Part shown: piece by piece, positions 39,813 through 48,409 of the stretch
How the letters are laid out: every line of letters starts with the position of its first letter
How positions within the stretch are numbered: the first letter of the stretch is position 1
DNA from: Pseudomonas nunensis
GTDB lineage: Bacteria > Pseudomonadota > Gammaproteobacteria > Pseudomonadales > Pseudomonadaceae
Length of the DNA: 64,000 bases
Direction of reading: 5' to 3'
NCBI RefSeq assembly: GCF_024296925.1
Contig: NZ_CP101125.1
Location: 5,954,501-6,018,500, forward strand
Made by a program: the position numbers and the translations under genes
The notes under the pieces: generated by a model
What the model was told of the DNA's origin: nothing
The model's database searches: none
What the model saw: only the letters and a program-made list of their open reading frames with translations

Positions 39813-41261
39813 TCAGGGTTTGCCGGGCTGTGACGCTTGCGTTCGTCCGCTTTCCCAACCGCCGCCGAGGGCGAGGAACAAATCGATCTGGCTCATCGCG
39901 ACCTGAGTGTTGGCCGACGCCAGTTGCGCCGTGACATCGGTGTAGGTGCGGGTGGCTTGCAGGTCCGCCAGGAACGACGCGCGGCCAGCCTGGAAGAAGC
40001 GGTGAGTCTGGTCCGCCGCCAGTTGCGCCGACTGCTCGGCATCGGCCAGGGCATCGCGGCGTTGCAGCAGCGCGGAGTACTGGGCCAGACCGGTTTGCGT
40101 CTCGCGGATCGCGTTGAGCACCACGCCGTCAAAGTGCGCCAGCGCGCCTTGGGTCGAGGCTTCGGCCTCACGGATTCGCGCGCGGGAGCCGTTGGACGGT
40201 ACGGTCCAGCTCAACAATGGGCCGAAGCCCCAGCGATTGGTCTGCGGTTTGCCGAGGTTTTCCAGGGTGCCGACGGTGCCGATGGACGCGCCGATGCTGA
40301 TGTCCGGGTACAACTCACCAGTAGCGATGCCGATACCGGCGGTCGCGGCGGCCAAACGGCGCTCGGCCTGACGTACATCCGGGCGACGCTTGAGCAGCGT
40401 GGCGCCGTCACCGACCGGCAACAATTGCGCAATCTTCGGCAGTTCGGCGCAACTGGCGGTACCGGCCGGCAGTTGATCCAGCGGTTTGGCCAGCAGCATC
40501 GACAAGCGGAACAACCCGGCCTGACGTGACGCCTCATAACGCGGCATGTCGGCGCGCAAGGATTTGAATTGGGTTTGCGAGCGGGTGACCTGAGTTTCAT
40601 CGCCACGCCCGGCATCGCGCAGACGCTGGGTCAACGTCGTGCTCTGGGCTTGCAGATCGAGGGAATGCTGAGCGATTTCCTGCTCTTCATTGGCCGCGCA
40701 GACTTGGGTGTAAGCCCGAACTACATCGGCCACCAGGGTGATGCGCGCCGTGTCCGCCGCCGCTTGGGTCGCATCGGCGTTGGCCTTGGCCGCCTCGATG
40801 CCGCGCTGCAAGGTGCCGAATAGGTCGAATTGATAAGACGTGGTGATGCCGATGTCGCCGACGTTGGCCACTGGTACTTTCTCAGGCAACAGGAAGGCTT
40901 CGCCGGATTCCTGCAAACGCTGGGCGCCCATCTTCACGCCGCCGCTCCAGCCGCCAGCAGCCTGGGCTTCATCGACCTGCGCCCGGGCCCGGGACAGGTT
41001 CGCCGCCGCCACGCGCAAATCGGTGTTAGAGGCCATAGCCTGCTCCACCAACTGATCGAGACGCGGGTCTTGATACAAGCGCCACCAATCACTGGGCACC
41101 GGCGCCGAGACCACATCTTTGTCGTTCGTTGCGAGGTTGCCCTGCAAGTCTTCACGGTGCACGGCGGCTTCGTCCGGCAAGTGATAATCCGGCCCGACCA
41201 CCTGACACGCCGACAGCAACAGGCCTAACCCGGCCACCGCCAAAGCCGAGGCTTTGCTCAT
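39813..41261 (-). CDS. NodT-family outer-membrane efflux lipoprotein
   Basis: A 482-residue TolC-like channel. Signal with lipobox LLLSACQ (Cys near residue 19), then VGPDYHLPD, a standard start of NodT/OprM-type lipoproteins. Two OEP repeats are seen through RVAAANLSRARAQVDEAQAA and KRRPDVRQAERRLAAATAGI. Last gene of a five-gene operon with the MFP, DUF1656, FUSC and MarR genes; its ATG overlaps the MFP stop. It should complete a tripartite pump. Confidence 0.93.
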   Translation of the reverse strand: MSKASALAVAGLGLLLSACQVVGPDYHLPDEAAVHREDLQGNLATNDKDVVSAPVPSDWWRLYQDPRLDQLVEQAMASNTDLRVAAANLSRARAQVDEAQAAGGWSGGVKMGAQRLQESGEAFLLPEKVPVANVGDIGITTSYQFDLFGTLQRGIEAAKANADATQAAADTARITLVADVVRAYTQVCAANEEQEIAQHSLDLQAQSTTLTQRLRDAGRGDETQVTRSQTQFKSLRADMPRYEASRQAGLFRLSMLLAKPLDQLPAGTASCAELPKIAQLLPVGDGATLLKRRPDVRQAERRLAAATAGIGIATGELYPDISIGASIGTVGTLENLGKPQTNRWGFGPLLSWTVPSNGSRARIREAEASTQGALAHFDGVVLNAIRETQTGLAQYSALLQRRDALADAEQSAQLAADQTHRFFQAGRASFLADLQATRTYTDVTAQLASANTQVAMSQIDLFLALGGGWESGRTQASQPGKP

Positions 41262-42145
41262 TTCGCGGGCTCCTCGGTTTTATCGTCGATGATCGACACC
41301 GTCGCAGTGCGACCGGCAATCATGCGGAAATCCGCTGGCACGTCGTCAAAGGCGATCCGCACCGGAATCCGCTGGGCCAGCCGCACCCAACTGAACGCCG
41401 GGTTGACGTTGGGCAACAGGTTGCTGCCGCTGCTGCGGTCGCGGTCTTCGATGCCGGCGACGATGCTTTCCACATGCCCGCGCAAGCGAGCGCGGCCGCC
41501 GATCACGCGGATATCCACACCTTGGCCGACGTGAATGCCGTCGAGTTTGGTTTCTTCGAAATAGCCGTCGATGTGGAACGAATTGCTGTCCACCACCGAC
41601 AACACGGGCCGCCCGGCGGTGACGAATTCCTGGGCGCGGGGCGCACGGTCGTTGATGTAGCCGTCCACCGGGCTGCGGATGGTCGAGCGATCGAGGTTGA
41701 GCTGGGCGCTGTCCACCGTCACCAGCGCTTCAGACAGCGCCGATTGCGCACGGGCAACTTTCGACAGGCTTTCTTCAAGCTGTTCGCCCGGCACCAGATT
41801 GCCGAGGCCACGGTTACGCTTGGCCTCGCGCTGGGCCTGGGCCAGGGTTTCTTCACGATCGGCTACGGCGGCTTTCGCCTGGCGCAGGGCCAGTTTGAAA
41901 CGGTCCTGGTCGATGCTGAACAGCACCTGGCCGCGCTGCACCAACTGGTTGTCGCGCACCTGCACTTGCTGGATCAGGCCGGACACATCCGGGGCGATCT
42001 GCACGATGTCGGCACGGATGTGCCCGTCCCGGGTCCAGGGCGCGAACATGTAATACATCACCATGCGCCAGACCACGACAACGGCGAAGCTCACGATCAG
42101 CAAGGTCAGCAGGACGCGACCAATGGTCAAAAAAGGTTTTTTCAT
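41258..42145 (-). CDS. HlyD-family efflux membrane fusion protein (AaeA/EmrA-like)
   Basis: A 295-residue periplasmic adaptor with one N-terminal membrane segment (VLLTLLIVSFAVVVVWRMVM) and the lipoyl-like motif DIVQIAPDVSGLIQQVQVRD. A short coiled-coil hairpin (about 85-150) precedes the beta barrel (GYFEETKLDGIHVGQGVDIR). Size and context match AaeA-type adaptors. Start overlaps the DUF1656 stop. Confidence 0.93.
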   Translation of the reverse strand: MKKPFLTIGRVLLTLLIVSFAVVVVWRMVMYYMFAPWTRDGHIRADIVQIAPDVSGLIQQVQVRDNQLVQRGQVLFSIDQDRFKLALRQAKAAVADREETLAQAQREAKRNRGLGNLVPGEQLEESLSKVARAQSALSEALVTVDSAQLNLDRSTIRSPVDGYINDRAPRAQEFVTAGRPVLSVVDSNSFHIDGYFEETKLDGIHVGQGVDIRVIGGRARLRGHVESIVAGIEDRDRSSGSNLLPNVNPAFSWVRLAQRIPVRIAFDDVPADFRMIAGRTATVSIIDDKTEEPAK

Positions 42146-42351
42146 GTCATCAGGTATCGACTGAGTGAGTCCACGGCGCCGAGCAGCAAAGCGTAGAGAG
42201 CCACGTTGAACAATGCCCGGTGCCAGACCAGACGGTAAAAGTGCAGGCGCGTGAGCACCCCGTGCACCAACAGGTAAAACAGGTAGGTAATGCCCATCAG
42301 CACCAGCAGCGTGGGCAGGAATACACCGCTGATATCCAGATCACCGATCAT
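42142..42351 (-). CDS. DUF1656 (AaeX-like) small membrane protein
   Basis: A 69-residue protein with two hydrophobic segments (LLVLMGITYLFYLLVHGVL and LFNVALYALLLGAV) and the family opening DLDISGVFLPTLLV. Regularly found between FUSC permeases and HlyD adaptors. Overlaps both neighbours by 4 bases. Confidence 0.92.
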   Translation of the reverse strand: MIGDLDISGVFLPTLLVLMGITYLFYLLVHGVLTRLHFYRLVWHRALFNVALYALLLGAVDSLSRYLMT

Positions 42352-44420
42352 AAAGGCGCTCCATCGATGCCATGGGGAAGCGGTTCTTCGAGTGCGCTGG
42401 TGCCGACGAATTCAACACCGGGCAACAAGGCCAGGCGCAACCCGCTCAACGCGTGCAGCAAATGTAGCCGGGCGCCGTCGTCGCACTCGGTGTTGAGGGC
42501 GCGACGAGTGCGGTCGAGGGTCATCAACAACGGACTCGGCGCCGGCAAACGCTCACCGGCCTTGAGGCACGCCTTGAAGTACTCACCGACTTCCGCCACC
42601 ACTTGCTGCAGCAACACTTGCGGCACGCCGAGCACTCGCGGGGTGTAGGCCAGCAGGTCGAGCAGGTTCAGCGCCACGCGCACTTCGCGCAGGGCGACGC
42701 CAGTGTCCTGGCCGATCAAGCCCAGACGCGGCAAGTGCTGCATCAGGCGATCAAGCATCTGCACACCCAACTTGCGATGTTCAGATAACGTCGCCGGTTC
42801 GGTAAGGCTGACGATGTCGCGCCAACTGAAACGGGTCAGGCGCTTGGCCGCCAGTTCCGCGCCGAACGGTCGCGCAATCAGCGTCCAGACAAACGCGAAC
42901 AGCAAGCCAATCGGCCCGGCCAGGTTGGAGTTGGCGAAGCTGAGGAAATCTGCGTCGTAGGCACCCTGGATACTGATGAAGGACGAGGTATTCACCAGCG
43001 TCAGCAGCATGCCCAGGTAAAACTGCGGCTTGACCGTCAGGGTGCCGATGCAGATAAACGGCACGGCAAACGCCAGCACCAGCATCGGGAAGTCATGCAG
43101 GTTGGGCAGGACCAGAAACAGGTAAAGACTGGCGAACAACACCGACATCGCCGTCCAGAAAAAGAACCGGAAAATCTGCGGCGCCGGGTCGTCCATCGAG
43201 GCGAAGAAGCTGCACGCCACCGCTGCCAGAATCACCGCGCTGCCGCCATCGGTCCAGCCGAGCAGAATCCAGAGCACCGAGGCGACAATGATCGCGCTGA
43301 CCGTGGACATCGCCGAGTAAAACATCAGGCCACGGTCGAGAAACGGCGTCAGCCGACCGAGGCGCCAGTGGCGATACACCGCGCGCCAGTTGTCCTGGCT
43401 TTCGCACTGGATGGCGTATTGCAGGCTGCGGCAGTCTTGCCACAAATCGATCCACTCGCCGAGGCGATACAACGCGTTGGAGAACAGTAATTGCTTGCGA
43501 TCCTCCAGCGCCTCGGAACTCGGTTGCAGCGCTTCGAGCTGGTCTTTCAGCGCCTGCCAACGCTCGAGGTCGGCGTCTTTGTGCTCAAGCCATTCGGTGG
43601 TCGCGGCCAGCAGTGGCGCGAACTTATCCACAAGCTCAGGCGTGCGCCGTTCCAGAGCGTAGAGCGCATCATCGAGGGCATCGATCACCGGCAGCAGGTG
43701 GATCATCCGCCCGCGCAATTCCTTGGTATTACGCACCGTTTGCGGCCGCGCGCCTTCGTGGGGCAACTGGCCGATCATCAGCTCCAGGCTATTGAACGTC
43801 GTGACCATCGCCGAACGCAGGGCGCTGACTTCCTCTGGCTGCACGTTACGACTGAGGAACCGCAGGCTGTAGGTCGAGGCATCGGCGAACCATTTATTCA
43901 CCGAGTCGTTGAACACCGGCGCCAGACGTCGAGGCCAGAACATCGCACCGACCACCGCCGCCACGGCGATGCCGAGAAAAATTTCTTCGGTGCGCGCTTC
44001 GGCGATGTCCCACACCGCCAGCGGGTTATCCAGCACTGGCAGGGCGATCAGCGGCAAGGTGTAACCGGCGAGCATCAAGGCGTAACTGTTGGCGGTGCGC
44101 AGATGCAGGGACAGGAACAGCAAGGTCCCGGTCCACAACGCGATGATCACCACCAGCACCCACGGGCTCTGGACAAACATCGGCACAAAAAACACCGCCG
44201 CCGCCGCGCCCATGAACGTACCGACCGCGCGGTACAGCGCCTTGGAGCTGGTCGGGCCGACAAACGGGCTGGAAACGATATACACCGTGGCCATCGCCCA
44301 ATACGGACGCGGCATTTGCATCAGCATGGCGATGTACAGCGCGGTCATCGACGCAGCGAAAGTACGCACGCCGTAGAACCAGTCCCGCGCCGGGGGAACG
44401 CCTGTCCAGAAACCGCTCAA
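42348..44420 (-). CDS. FUSC-family aromatic acid efflux permease (AaeB-like)
   Basis: A 690-residue inner-membrane protein with two clusters of hydrophobic segments (about 20-170 and 350-500) separated by cytoplasmic domains, the organisation of AaeB/YccS. The opening FYGVRTFAASMTALYIAMLM and PYWAMATVYIVSSPFVG are typical of the family. It should export aromatic carboxylates or related compounds with the adaptor and NodT channel. Starts within the MarR stop (ATGA). Confidence 0.92.
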   Translation of the reverse strand: MSGFWTGVPPARDWFYGVRTFAASMTALYIAMLMQMPRPYWAMATVYIVSSPFVGPTSSKALYRAVGTFMGAAAAVFFVPMFVQSPWVLVVIIALWTGTLLFLSLHLRTANSYALMLAGYTLPLIALPVLDNPLAVWDIAEARTEEIFLGIAVAAVVGAMFWPRRLAPVFNDSVNKWFADASTYSLRFLSRNVQPEEVSALRSAMVTTFNSLELMIGQLPHEGARPQTVRNTKELRGRMIHLLPVIDALDDALYALERRTPELVDKFAPLLAATTEWLEHKDADLERWQALKDQLEALQPSSEALEDRKQLLFSNALYRLGEWIDLWQDCRSLQYAIQCESQDNWRAVYRHWRLGRLTPFLDRGLMFYSAMSTVSAIIVASVLWILLGWTDGGSAVILAAVACSFFASMDDPAPQIFRFFFWTAMSVLFASLYLFLVLPNLHDFPMLVLAFAVPFICIGTLTVKPQFYLGMLLTLVNTSSFISIQGAYDADFLSFANSNLAGPIGLLFAFVWTLIARPFGAELAAKRLTRFSWRDIVSLTEPATLSEHRKLGVQMLDRLMQHLPRLGLIGQDTGVALREVRVALNLLDLLAYTPRVLGVPQVLLQQVVAEVGEYFKACLKAGERLPAPSPLLMTLDRTRRALNTECDDGARLHLLHALSGLRLALLPGVEFVGTSALEEPLPHGIDGAPL

Positions 44421-44875
44421 GACTGGATCACCGACGGATAACTCGCGGCTTCAAACGCCCGTAGCACACGCAGTGCCGCTTCAAGATCGCCCTGGTCGAT
44501 GCCTTCCAGCACTTCGTGGCGCAGACGCACCAACTCGACCTCGACGGCTTGCACCAGCTCCCGACCGGTGTCGGTCAGGCTCAGGCACTTGGCGCGGCGG
44601 TCGTGAGCATCTTCCGTCCGGCGCACATAGCCGGAGTTGCACAACTGATCGAGCAAACGCACCAGCGACGGACTCTCCATCCCCGCCGCCTGCGCCACCG
44701 TCACCTGCCGCACACCCTCCCCCAAACGCCCGATCATCAACAACGGGACGGCGCAGGCTTCGGAGATTCCATAATTGACCAGCGTGGTCTGGCAGATCTT
44801 CCGCCAATGCCTGGCGGCCACCACCATGGCACTGCTGATGTTCATCTGGAGAGCGTCGAGGTTTTTTGGCACGGG
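44417..44875 (-). CDS. MarR-family repressor of the FUSC efflux operon
   Basis: A winged-helix regulator of about 150 residues: VTVAQAAGMESPSLVRLLDQ (recognition helix region) and RRTEDAHDRRAKCLSLTDTG (wing). First gene of the operon, overlapping the FUSC gene by 4 bases. The exact start is uncertain. The frame is open to a TTG at 44908, but that would place the palindrome at 44888-44903 inside the gene, so I take the GTG at 44875; ATG 44845 is also possible. Autorepression through the palindrome is expected for this family. Confidence 0.88.
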   Translation of the reverse strand, partial: PVPKNLDALQMNISSAMVVAARHWRKICQTTLVNYGISEACAVPLLMIGRLGEGVRQVTVAQAAGMESPSLVRLLDQLCNSGYVRRTEDAHDRRAKCLSLTDTGRELVQAVEVELVRLRHEVLEGIDQGDLEAALRVLRAFEAASYPSVIQS

Positions 44876-44887
44876 GGAATGACACAC

Positions 44888-44903
44888 TGTTAGTTTGCTA
44901 ACT
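44888..44903. promoter_or_regulatory. Probable MarR operator
   Basis: GTTAG-TTTG-CTAAC forms a near-perfect palindrome just upstream of the MarR start, the size and form usual for MarR-family boxes. It lies where an operon promoter should be. Confidence 0.6.
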
Positions 44904-45031
44904 ATCAATATCGCATTCGAGGGAAAGGGTGGTCAAGTTTTGAAACAATTTGGCGATCAACGACACCGCAGTTACTTTCCAATAGATGTCATTCAGAAAT
45001 GTCTTCATATGTATTTGGCACAATGGGTAGG

Positions 45032-45060
45032 TTGTGAATTCTGAGTCTCGCGCCTAGAAT
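45032..45060 (+). promoter_or_regulatory. Candidate sigma-70 promoter of higBA
   Basis: TTGTGA (45032-45037) and TAGAAT (45055-45060) are separated by 17 bases, with the palindrome TCTCCC-AAAAT-GGGAGA beginning on the last -10 base. Confidence 0.5.
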
Positions 45061-45076
45061 CTCCCAAAATGGGAGA
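45060..45076. promoter_or_regulatory. Probable HigA operator
   Basis: TCTCCC-AAAAT-GGGAGA is a perfect 6-base inverted repeat covering the expected transcription start of higBA. The right arm also supplies the GGGAGA that could serve as ribosome-binding site for the GTG at 45087. Toxin-antitoxin operons are typically autorepressed at such sites. Confidence 0.6.
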
Positions 45077-45086
45077 AACTCGATTC

Positions 45087-45389
45087 GTGCGAATAATTGC
45101 CAAAGGGACATTGAAAATTTTCTGGGAAAGTAGCCCGGCCTACGCCGACGCGGTCACTCCTCTCTCAGAGTGGTATCGACACATGGAGAAGTCGTCATAT
45201 CGCACACCCCAGGAAGTAAAAGCCGAGCTGAGAACCGCCAGCGTTCTAAAGGGTGGACGTGTGGTATTCAATATTGCCGGCAACAAGTATCGAGTGATCC
45301 TGGCAATTGACTACGAACGGCAATTGGGTTTTGTGCGCTTCGTCGGCACGCATGCCCAATACGATCAGATCAATGCGGAGACTGTGTAA
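45087..45389 (+). CDS. higB: HigB-type mRNA interferase toxin
   Basis: A 100-residue RelE-superfamily toxin of the HigB_toxin group. It opens RIIAKGTLKIFWE, typical of the family, and has EVKAELRTASVLKGGRVVFN and KYRVILAIDYERQLGFVRFV with FVGTHAQYDQI at the end. It should cleave ribosome-bound mRNA when free. GTG 45087 gives the conventional N-terminus; ATG 45069 lies inside the operator-like palindrome and lacks a ribosome-binding site. Toxin-before-antitoxin order is typical of hig loci. Confidence 0.9.
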   Translation: MRIIAKGTLKIFWESSPAYADAVTPLSEWYRHMEKSSYRTPQEVKAELRTASVLKGGRVVFNIAGNKYRVILAIDYERQLGFVRFVGTHAQYDQINAETV

Positions 45390-45748
45390 TGAACATCAAA
45401 CCCATCCGAACCGATGAGGACCTCACCAATGCGCTTTTGCGTATTGAGCAACTGTGGGGGGCGGCTTTGGACTCACCTGAGGGTGACGAACTCGAGATAC
45501 TGGCCCTGCTGGTCGAAAAGTATGAAGACGAGCACTTTCCGATTCCAGCCTCCGACCCCATCGAGGCGATCAAATTTCGCATGGACCAGCAAGGTTTGAC
45601 TGCCCGAGACCTGGAAGCCTTTATCGGTCCCAGCGGTCGAGTATCCGAAGTGCTGAACCGTAAGCGCCCGCTGAGCTTGAAAATGATCAAGCGCCTGCAC
45701 GACGGATTGCGAATTCCTTATGAATGTTTGTTTGCAGAGATAGTTTGA
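45389..45748 (+). CDS. higA: HigA-type antitoxin
   Basis: A 119-residue antitoxin. The N-terminal 60 residues should wrap the toxin, and the C-terminal part carries a helix-turn-helix (MDQQGLTARDLEAFIGPSGR, VSEVLNRKRPLSLKMIKRLH). Its ATG shares one base with the higB stop (TAATG), so translation is coupled. Expected to repress its own promoter at the palindrome 45060-45076. Confidence 0.9.
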   Translation: MNIKPIRTDEDLTNALLRIEQLWGAALDSPEGDELEILALLVEKYEDEHFPIPASDPIEAIKFRMDQQGLTARDLEAFIGPSGRVSEVLNRKRPLSLKMIKRLHDGLRIPYECLFAEIV

Positions 45749-45805
45749 AATTCACTGGGCTCACCCTCCTTTGAACGAAGGAGGGCAGAAGTGGGAAATT
45801 AGAGC

Positions 45806-45988
45806 CTATAGGTCATCCAGACTCACCGGGATCGGTTTTTCATGCCTTCGCGAGCGGATGATTTCTGACAATTCAAGATCATCGAGACGCTCCATCAAGG
45901 CCTCGGGAACATCGGCAGGAACCTCGACCGCAGGCCCGCCACGGATGTCACCCAGTACCACTAAAGGATTTTTCTTCATCTCAGACAC
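45806..45988 (-). CDS. Small hypothetical protein, possibly antitoxin-like
   Basis: A 60-residue reading frame ending SRRHEKPIPVSLDDL, reminiscent of the C-termini of RelB/StbD-like antitoxins, but no toxin gene adjoins. Starts are a GTG at 45988 or ATG at 45979, neither with a good ribosome-binding site. It lies 6 bases after the DUF2789 gene, which favours co-transcription. Confidence 0.5.
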   Translation of the reverse strand: MSEMKKNPLVVLGDIRGGPAVEVPADVPEALMERLDDLELSEIIRSRRHEKPIPVSLDDL

Positions 45989-45994
45989 GATTTT

Positions 45995-46240
45995 TCACAC
46001 CCCCCGCCCCTTCCTCATCAACACATCCAACTGATCCACCACCTCCGCCCAATCCGCATCATCCAGAATCTCGTCCCGCAAAAAGGCAGCTTGGCTTTCG
46101 GACCAGAAAAACGCCTGTGCCAGGTGCAGTTCCGGTTTGAGTGGTGAATGGGTGGCTATGAATTGGTCAATGCTTTCTGCGTCATCAGGCAAGCCGAGTT
46201 GTTTGAACAGGGAGGGCAGGCTGTGGGTCGGGGATTCCAT
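45995..46240 (-). CDS. DUF2789 family protein
   Basis: An 81-residue cytoplasmic protein matching DUF2789: MESPTHSLPSLFKQLGLPDD at the start, then FWSESQAAFLRDEILDDADW. Common single-copy small protein in gamma-proteobacteria, function unknown. Confidence 0.85.
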   Translation of the reverse strand: MESPTHSLPSLFKQLGLPDDAESIDQFIATHSPLKPELHLAQAFFWSESQAAFLRDEILDDADWAEVVDQLDVLMRKGRGV

Positions 46241-46269
46241 GTTGGGCTCCTGGGTGATTGGGGAAATTG

Positions 46270-46338
46270 TTCGCGGGCAAGCCTCGCTCCTACAGGAGAA
46301 CGCGATCCCTTGTAGGAGCGAGGCTTGCCCGCGAAGGC
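46270..46338. repeat. REP pair, family B
   Basis: Inverted TGTAGGAGCGAGGCTTGCCC palindromes between the DUF2789 and YbaK-like genes. Confidence 0.88.
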
Positions 46339-46359
46339 TATATCACTGACACCGTAAAC

Positions 46360-46821
46360 CTAATGACTCAACTCGCAAACCTCCGCATGCGGCACCATTT
46401 TCAGGAACTCCGGCATGCTCATGTGCAGCAGGTTGTTGTGGTTGCCGGCTTCCAGATAAATATCTTTCTGCCGGGTCAGCAACGGGTCGATGAGCATGTC
46501 CAGGCCATAGGATTCACCCAGCGCCGGCACCGCGCCGCGTTCGCAGTCGTTGAACAGGTGCGCCAGGGTGCTTTCCCGGGTGATTTGCCATTCGCCGCTG
46601 CCGCGTACTTTGCTCAGGTCCAGGTGACGGCTGGCGGGGAGCACGGCCATCAGGTAATGCCCGTGGTGGTCGTCGAGGATCACCGATTTGGCCACCCGTT
46701 CGGCAGGAATGCCCGACACGCGAGCCGTTTCAAGGCTGCTGGCCGAGTGCGGGTGGGTGACGATGTCGAATTCGCATTGAGCCCGATTCAGGCTGTCCTG
46801 CACGGTTCTTGCCATACGCAT
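46360..46821 (-). CDS. YbaK/ProX-type aminoacyl-tRNA deacylase
   Basis: A 153-residue protein with the YbaK/EbsC fold: FDIVTHPHSASSLETARVSG, catalytic-type lysine in RVAKSVILDDHHGHYLMAVL, and VPALGESYGLDMLIDPLL followed by IYLEAGNHNNLLHMS. Members hydrolyse mischarged tRNA (for example Cys- or Ala-tRNAPro). GAGGTG sits 4 bases before ATG 46821; the longer frame to 46968 is not needed. Exact tRNA substrate is not predictable. Confidence 0.88.
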   Translation of the reverse strand: MRMARTVQDSLNRAQCEFDIVTHPHSASSLETARVSGIPAERVAKSVILDDHHGHYLMAVLPASRHLDLSKVRGSGEWQITRESTLAHLFNDCERGAVPALGESYGLDMLIDPLLTRQKDIYLEAGNHNNLLHMSMPEFLKMVPHAEVCELSH

Positions 46822-47017
46822 GATGCACCTCGGTGTCCGCTGCAACGACAAACGGACGATGGTTAACGCTGTTTCTTCCACTAAAAGTCTAGGCCCGCCG
46901 ACGCCTTCGCGTGGGAAATCTGCCCGTCGGAACCACCGCAAAAACTGGTCAAAATTCGTACAACTCACAGCTCAGCTAGACTCAATACAGAACCACCCGA
47001 CTCTCGCGGAGGGTCAC

Positions 47018-47551
47018 GTGAACATTCGTTGCTGTGCTGTGGCGCTGTTGTTGGCTTTGAGCGGATCTGTATTCGCGGCGGACACGGTTTTCCTGTTCGC
47101 ACCCGATCCCCTCGGTATGTGGCTGATCGTGTTTGGCGTCGCGTTTCTGGTGGCCGAGGCGACCTTGCCTAATTACGGCGTGATCGGGCTCGGCGGGCTG
47201 GTGATGTTCGTCGCCGGCGCGGTGATCATGAGCAATACCGAGGTGCCCGTGCCGCTGATCATCGGTCTGGGACTGATCAGCATCCTGCTGCTGATTTTCC
47301 TGGTGATTCACGCCCTGAAAACCCGCCCGCGCCGCATCGTCAGCGGCGATGCCGGACTAGTGGGCAGCGTGACGCCGGTGATGGCGTTGCAGGCCGACAG
47401 TGCCTACAACGGCTGGGTGCATTTGCAAGGCGAAAAATGGCAAGTGCTCAGCGCAACGCCGCTGCAACCGGGGCAGAACGTCCGGGTCGTGGGGCGCAAG
47501 GGATTACTGCTACAAGTGGCCGCGGCTGACGCGGCGCCGGCTGGAGAATAA
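47018..47551 (+). CDS. Short NfeD-family membrane protein
   Basis: A 177-residue protein: signal-like N-terminus ([18 protein letters not shown]), three to four membrane segments ([55 protein letters not shown]) and a C-terminal OB-fold ([13 protein letters not shown]..., [16 protein letters not shown]). The ClpP-like protease domain of long NfeD proteins is absent. GTG start with GGAGGG 4 bases upstream. Forms a pair with the slipin gene 2 bases downstream. Confidence 0.88.
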   Translation: MNIRCCAVALLLALSGSVFAADTVFLFAPDPLGMWLIVFGVAFLVAEATLPNYGVIGLGGLVMFVAGAVIMSNTEVPVPLIIGLGLISILLLIFLVIHALKTRPRRIVSGDAGLVGSVTPVMALQADSAYNGWVHLQGEKWQVLSATPLQPGQNVRVVGRKGLLLQVAAADAAPAGE

Positions 47552-47553
47552 CC

Positions 47554-48312
47554 ATGGGCCTGCAACTGGGTTTTGCCGCGCTGCTGCTGTTGGTGATTGC
47601 GCTGGCGGGGTCGACCTTTCGCATCCTGCGTGAATACGAGCGCGGCGTGGTGTTCCAGCTCGGACGCTTCTGGCAGGTCAAGGGTCCGGGTCTGATTCTG
47701 CTGATCCCGGCGGTGCAGCAAATGGTTCGCGTGGATCTGCGAACCATCGTTCTCGATGTTCCACCTCAAGACGTGATCACCCGGGACAACGTCTCGGTGA
47801 AGGTCAACGCGGTGCTTTATTTCCGCGTACTCGATCCGCAGAAGGCGATCATTCAGGTCGAAGACTTCCTCATGGCCACCAGCCAACTGGCGCAGACCAC
47901 GTTGCGTGCGGTGCTGGGGAAACATGAGCTGGATGAATTGCTGGCCGAGCGCGAGCGGTTGAACGTGGATATCCAGCAAGTGCTCGACGCCCAGACGGAT
48001 AACTGGGGAATCAAGGTTGCCAACGTCGAAATCAAGCACGTGGACCTTAATGAATCGATGGTGCGTGCCATCGCCAAACAGGCCGAGGCCGAACGGGAAC
48101 GACGGGCCAAGGTGATTCACGCCGAGGGCGAATTGCAGGCTTCGGAAAAATTGATGCAAGCGGCGGAAATGCTCGGGCGTCAGCCGGGGGCGATGCAGTT
48201 GCGGTACATGCAGACGTTGAGTTCGATTGCCGGGGACAAGAGTTCGACGATTGTCTTTCCGCTGCCGATTGAATTGCTCAAGGGGATGGCGGATTTGTCT
48301 TCGAAACCTTGA
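47554..48312 (+). CDS. Slipin/stomatin-like SPFH-domain protein
   Basis: A 252-residue protein: one N-terminal membrane segment ([18 protein letters not shown]), then the SPFH domain with [40 protein letters not shown] and a helical tail rich in [17 protein letters not shown]. Slipins form membrane microdomain scaffolds and commonly pair with NfeD, as here. Confidence 0.93.
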   Translation: MGLQLGFAALLLLVIALAGSTFRILREYERGVVFQLGRFWQVKGPGLILLIPAVQQMVRVDLRTIVLDVPPQDVITRDNVSVKVNAVLYFRVLDPQKAIIQVEDFLMATSQLAQTTLRAVLGKHELDELLAERERLNVDIQQVLDAQTDNWGIKVANVEIKHVDLNESMVRAIAKQAEAERERRAKVIHAEGELQASEKLMQAAEMLGRQPGAMQLRYMQTLSSIAGDKSSTIVFPLPIELLKGMADLSSKP

Positions 48313-48314
48313 GG

Positions 48315-48350
48315 AAGATCAAAAGATCGCAGCCTTCGGCGGCTCCTACA
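48315..48350. repeat. REP family C, left arm, split by the IS element
   Basis: AAAAGATCGCAGCCTTCGGC-GGCTCCTACA. Its inverted partner is at 49619-49653, on the far side of the transposase. In the intact pair at 14973-15046 the arms are only about 10 bases apart. Confidence 0.85.
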
Positions 48351-48409
48351 GACGGTGTTTCCAACCCGAAACGGCGGCAACCCACGTCCCGTAGATACCG
48401 TCTTGAACC

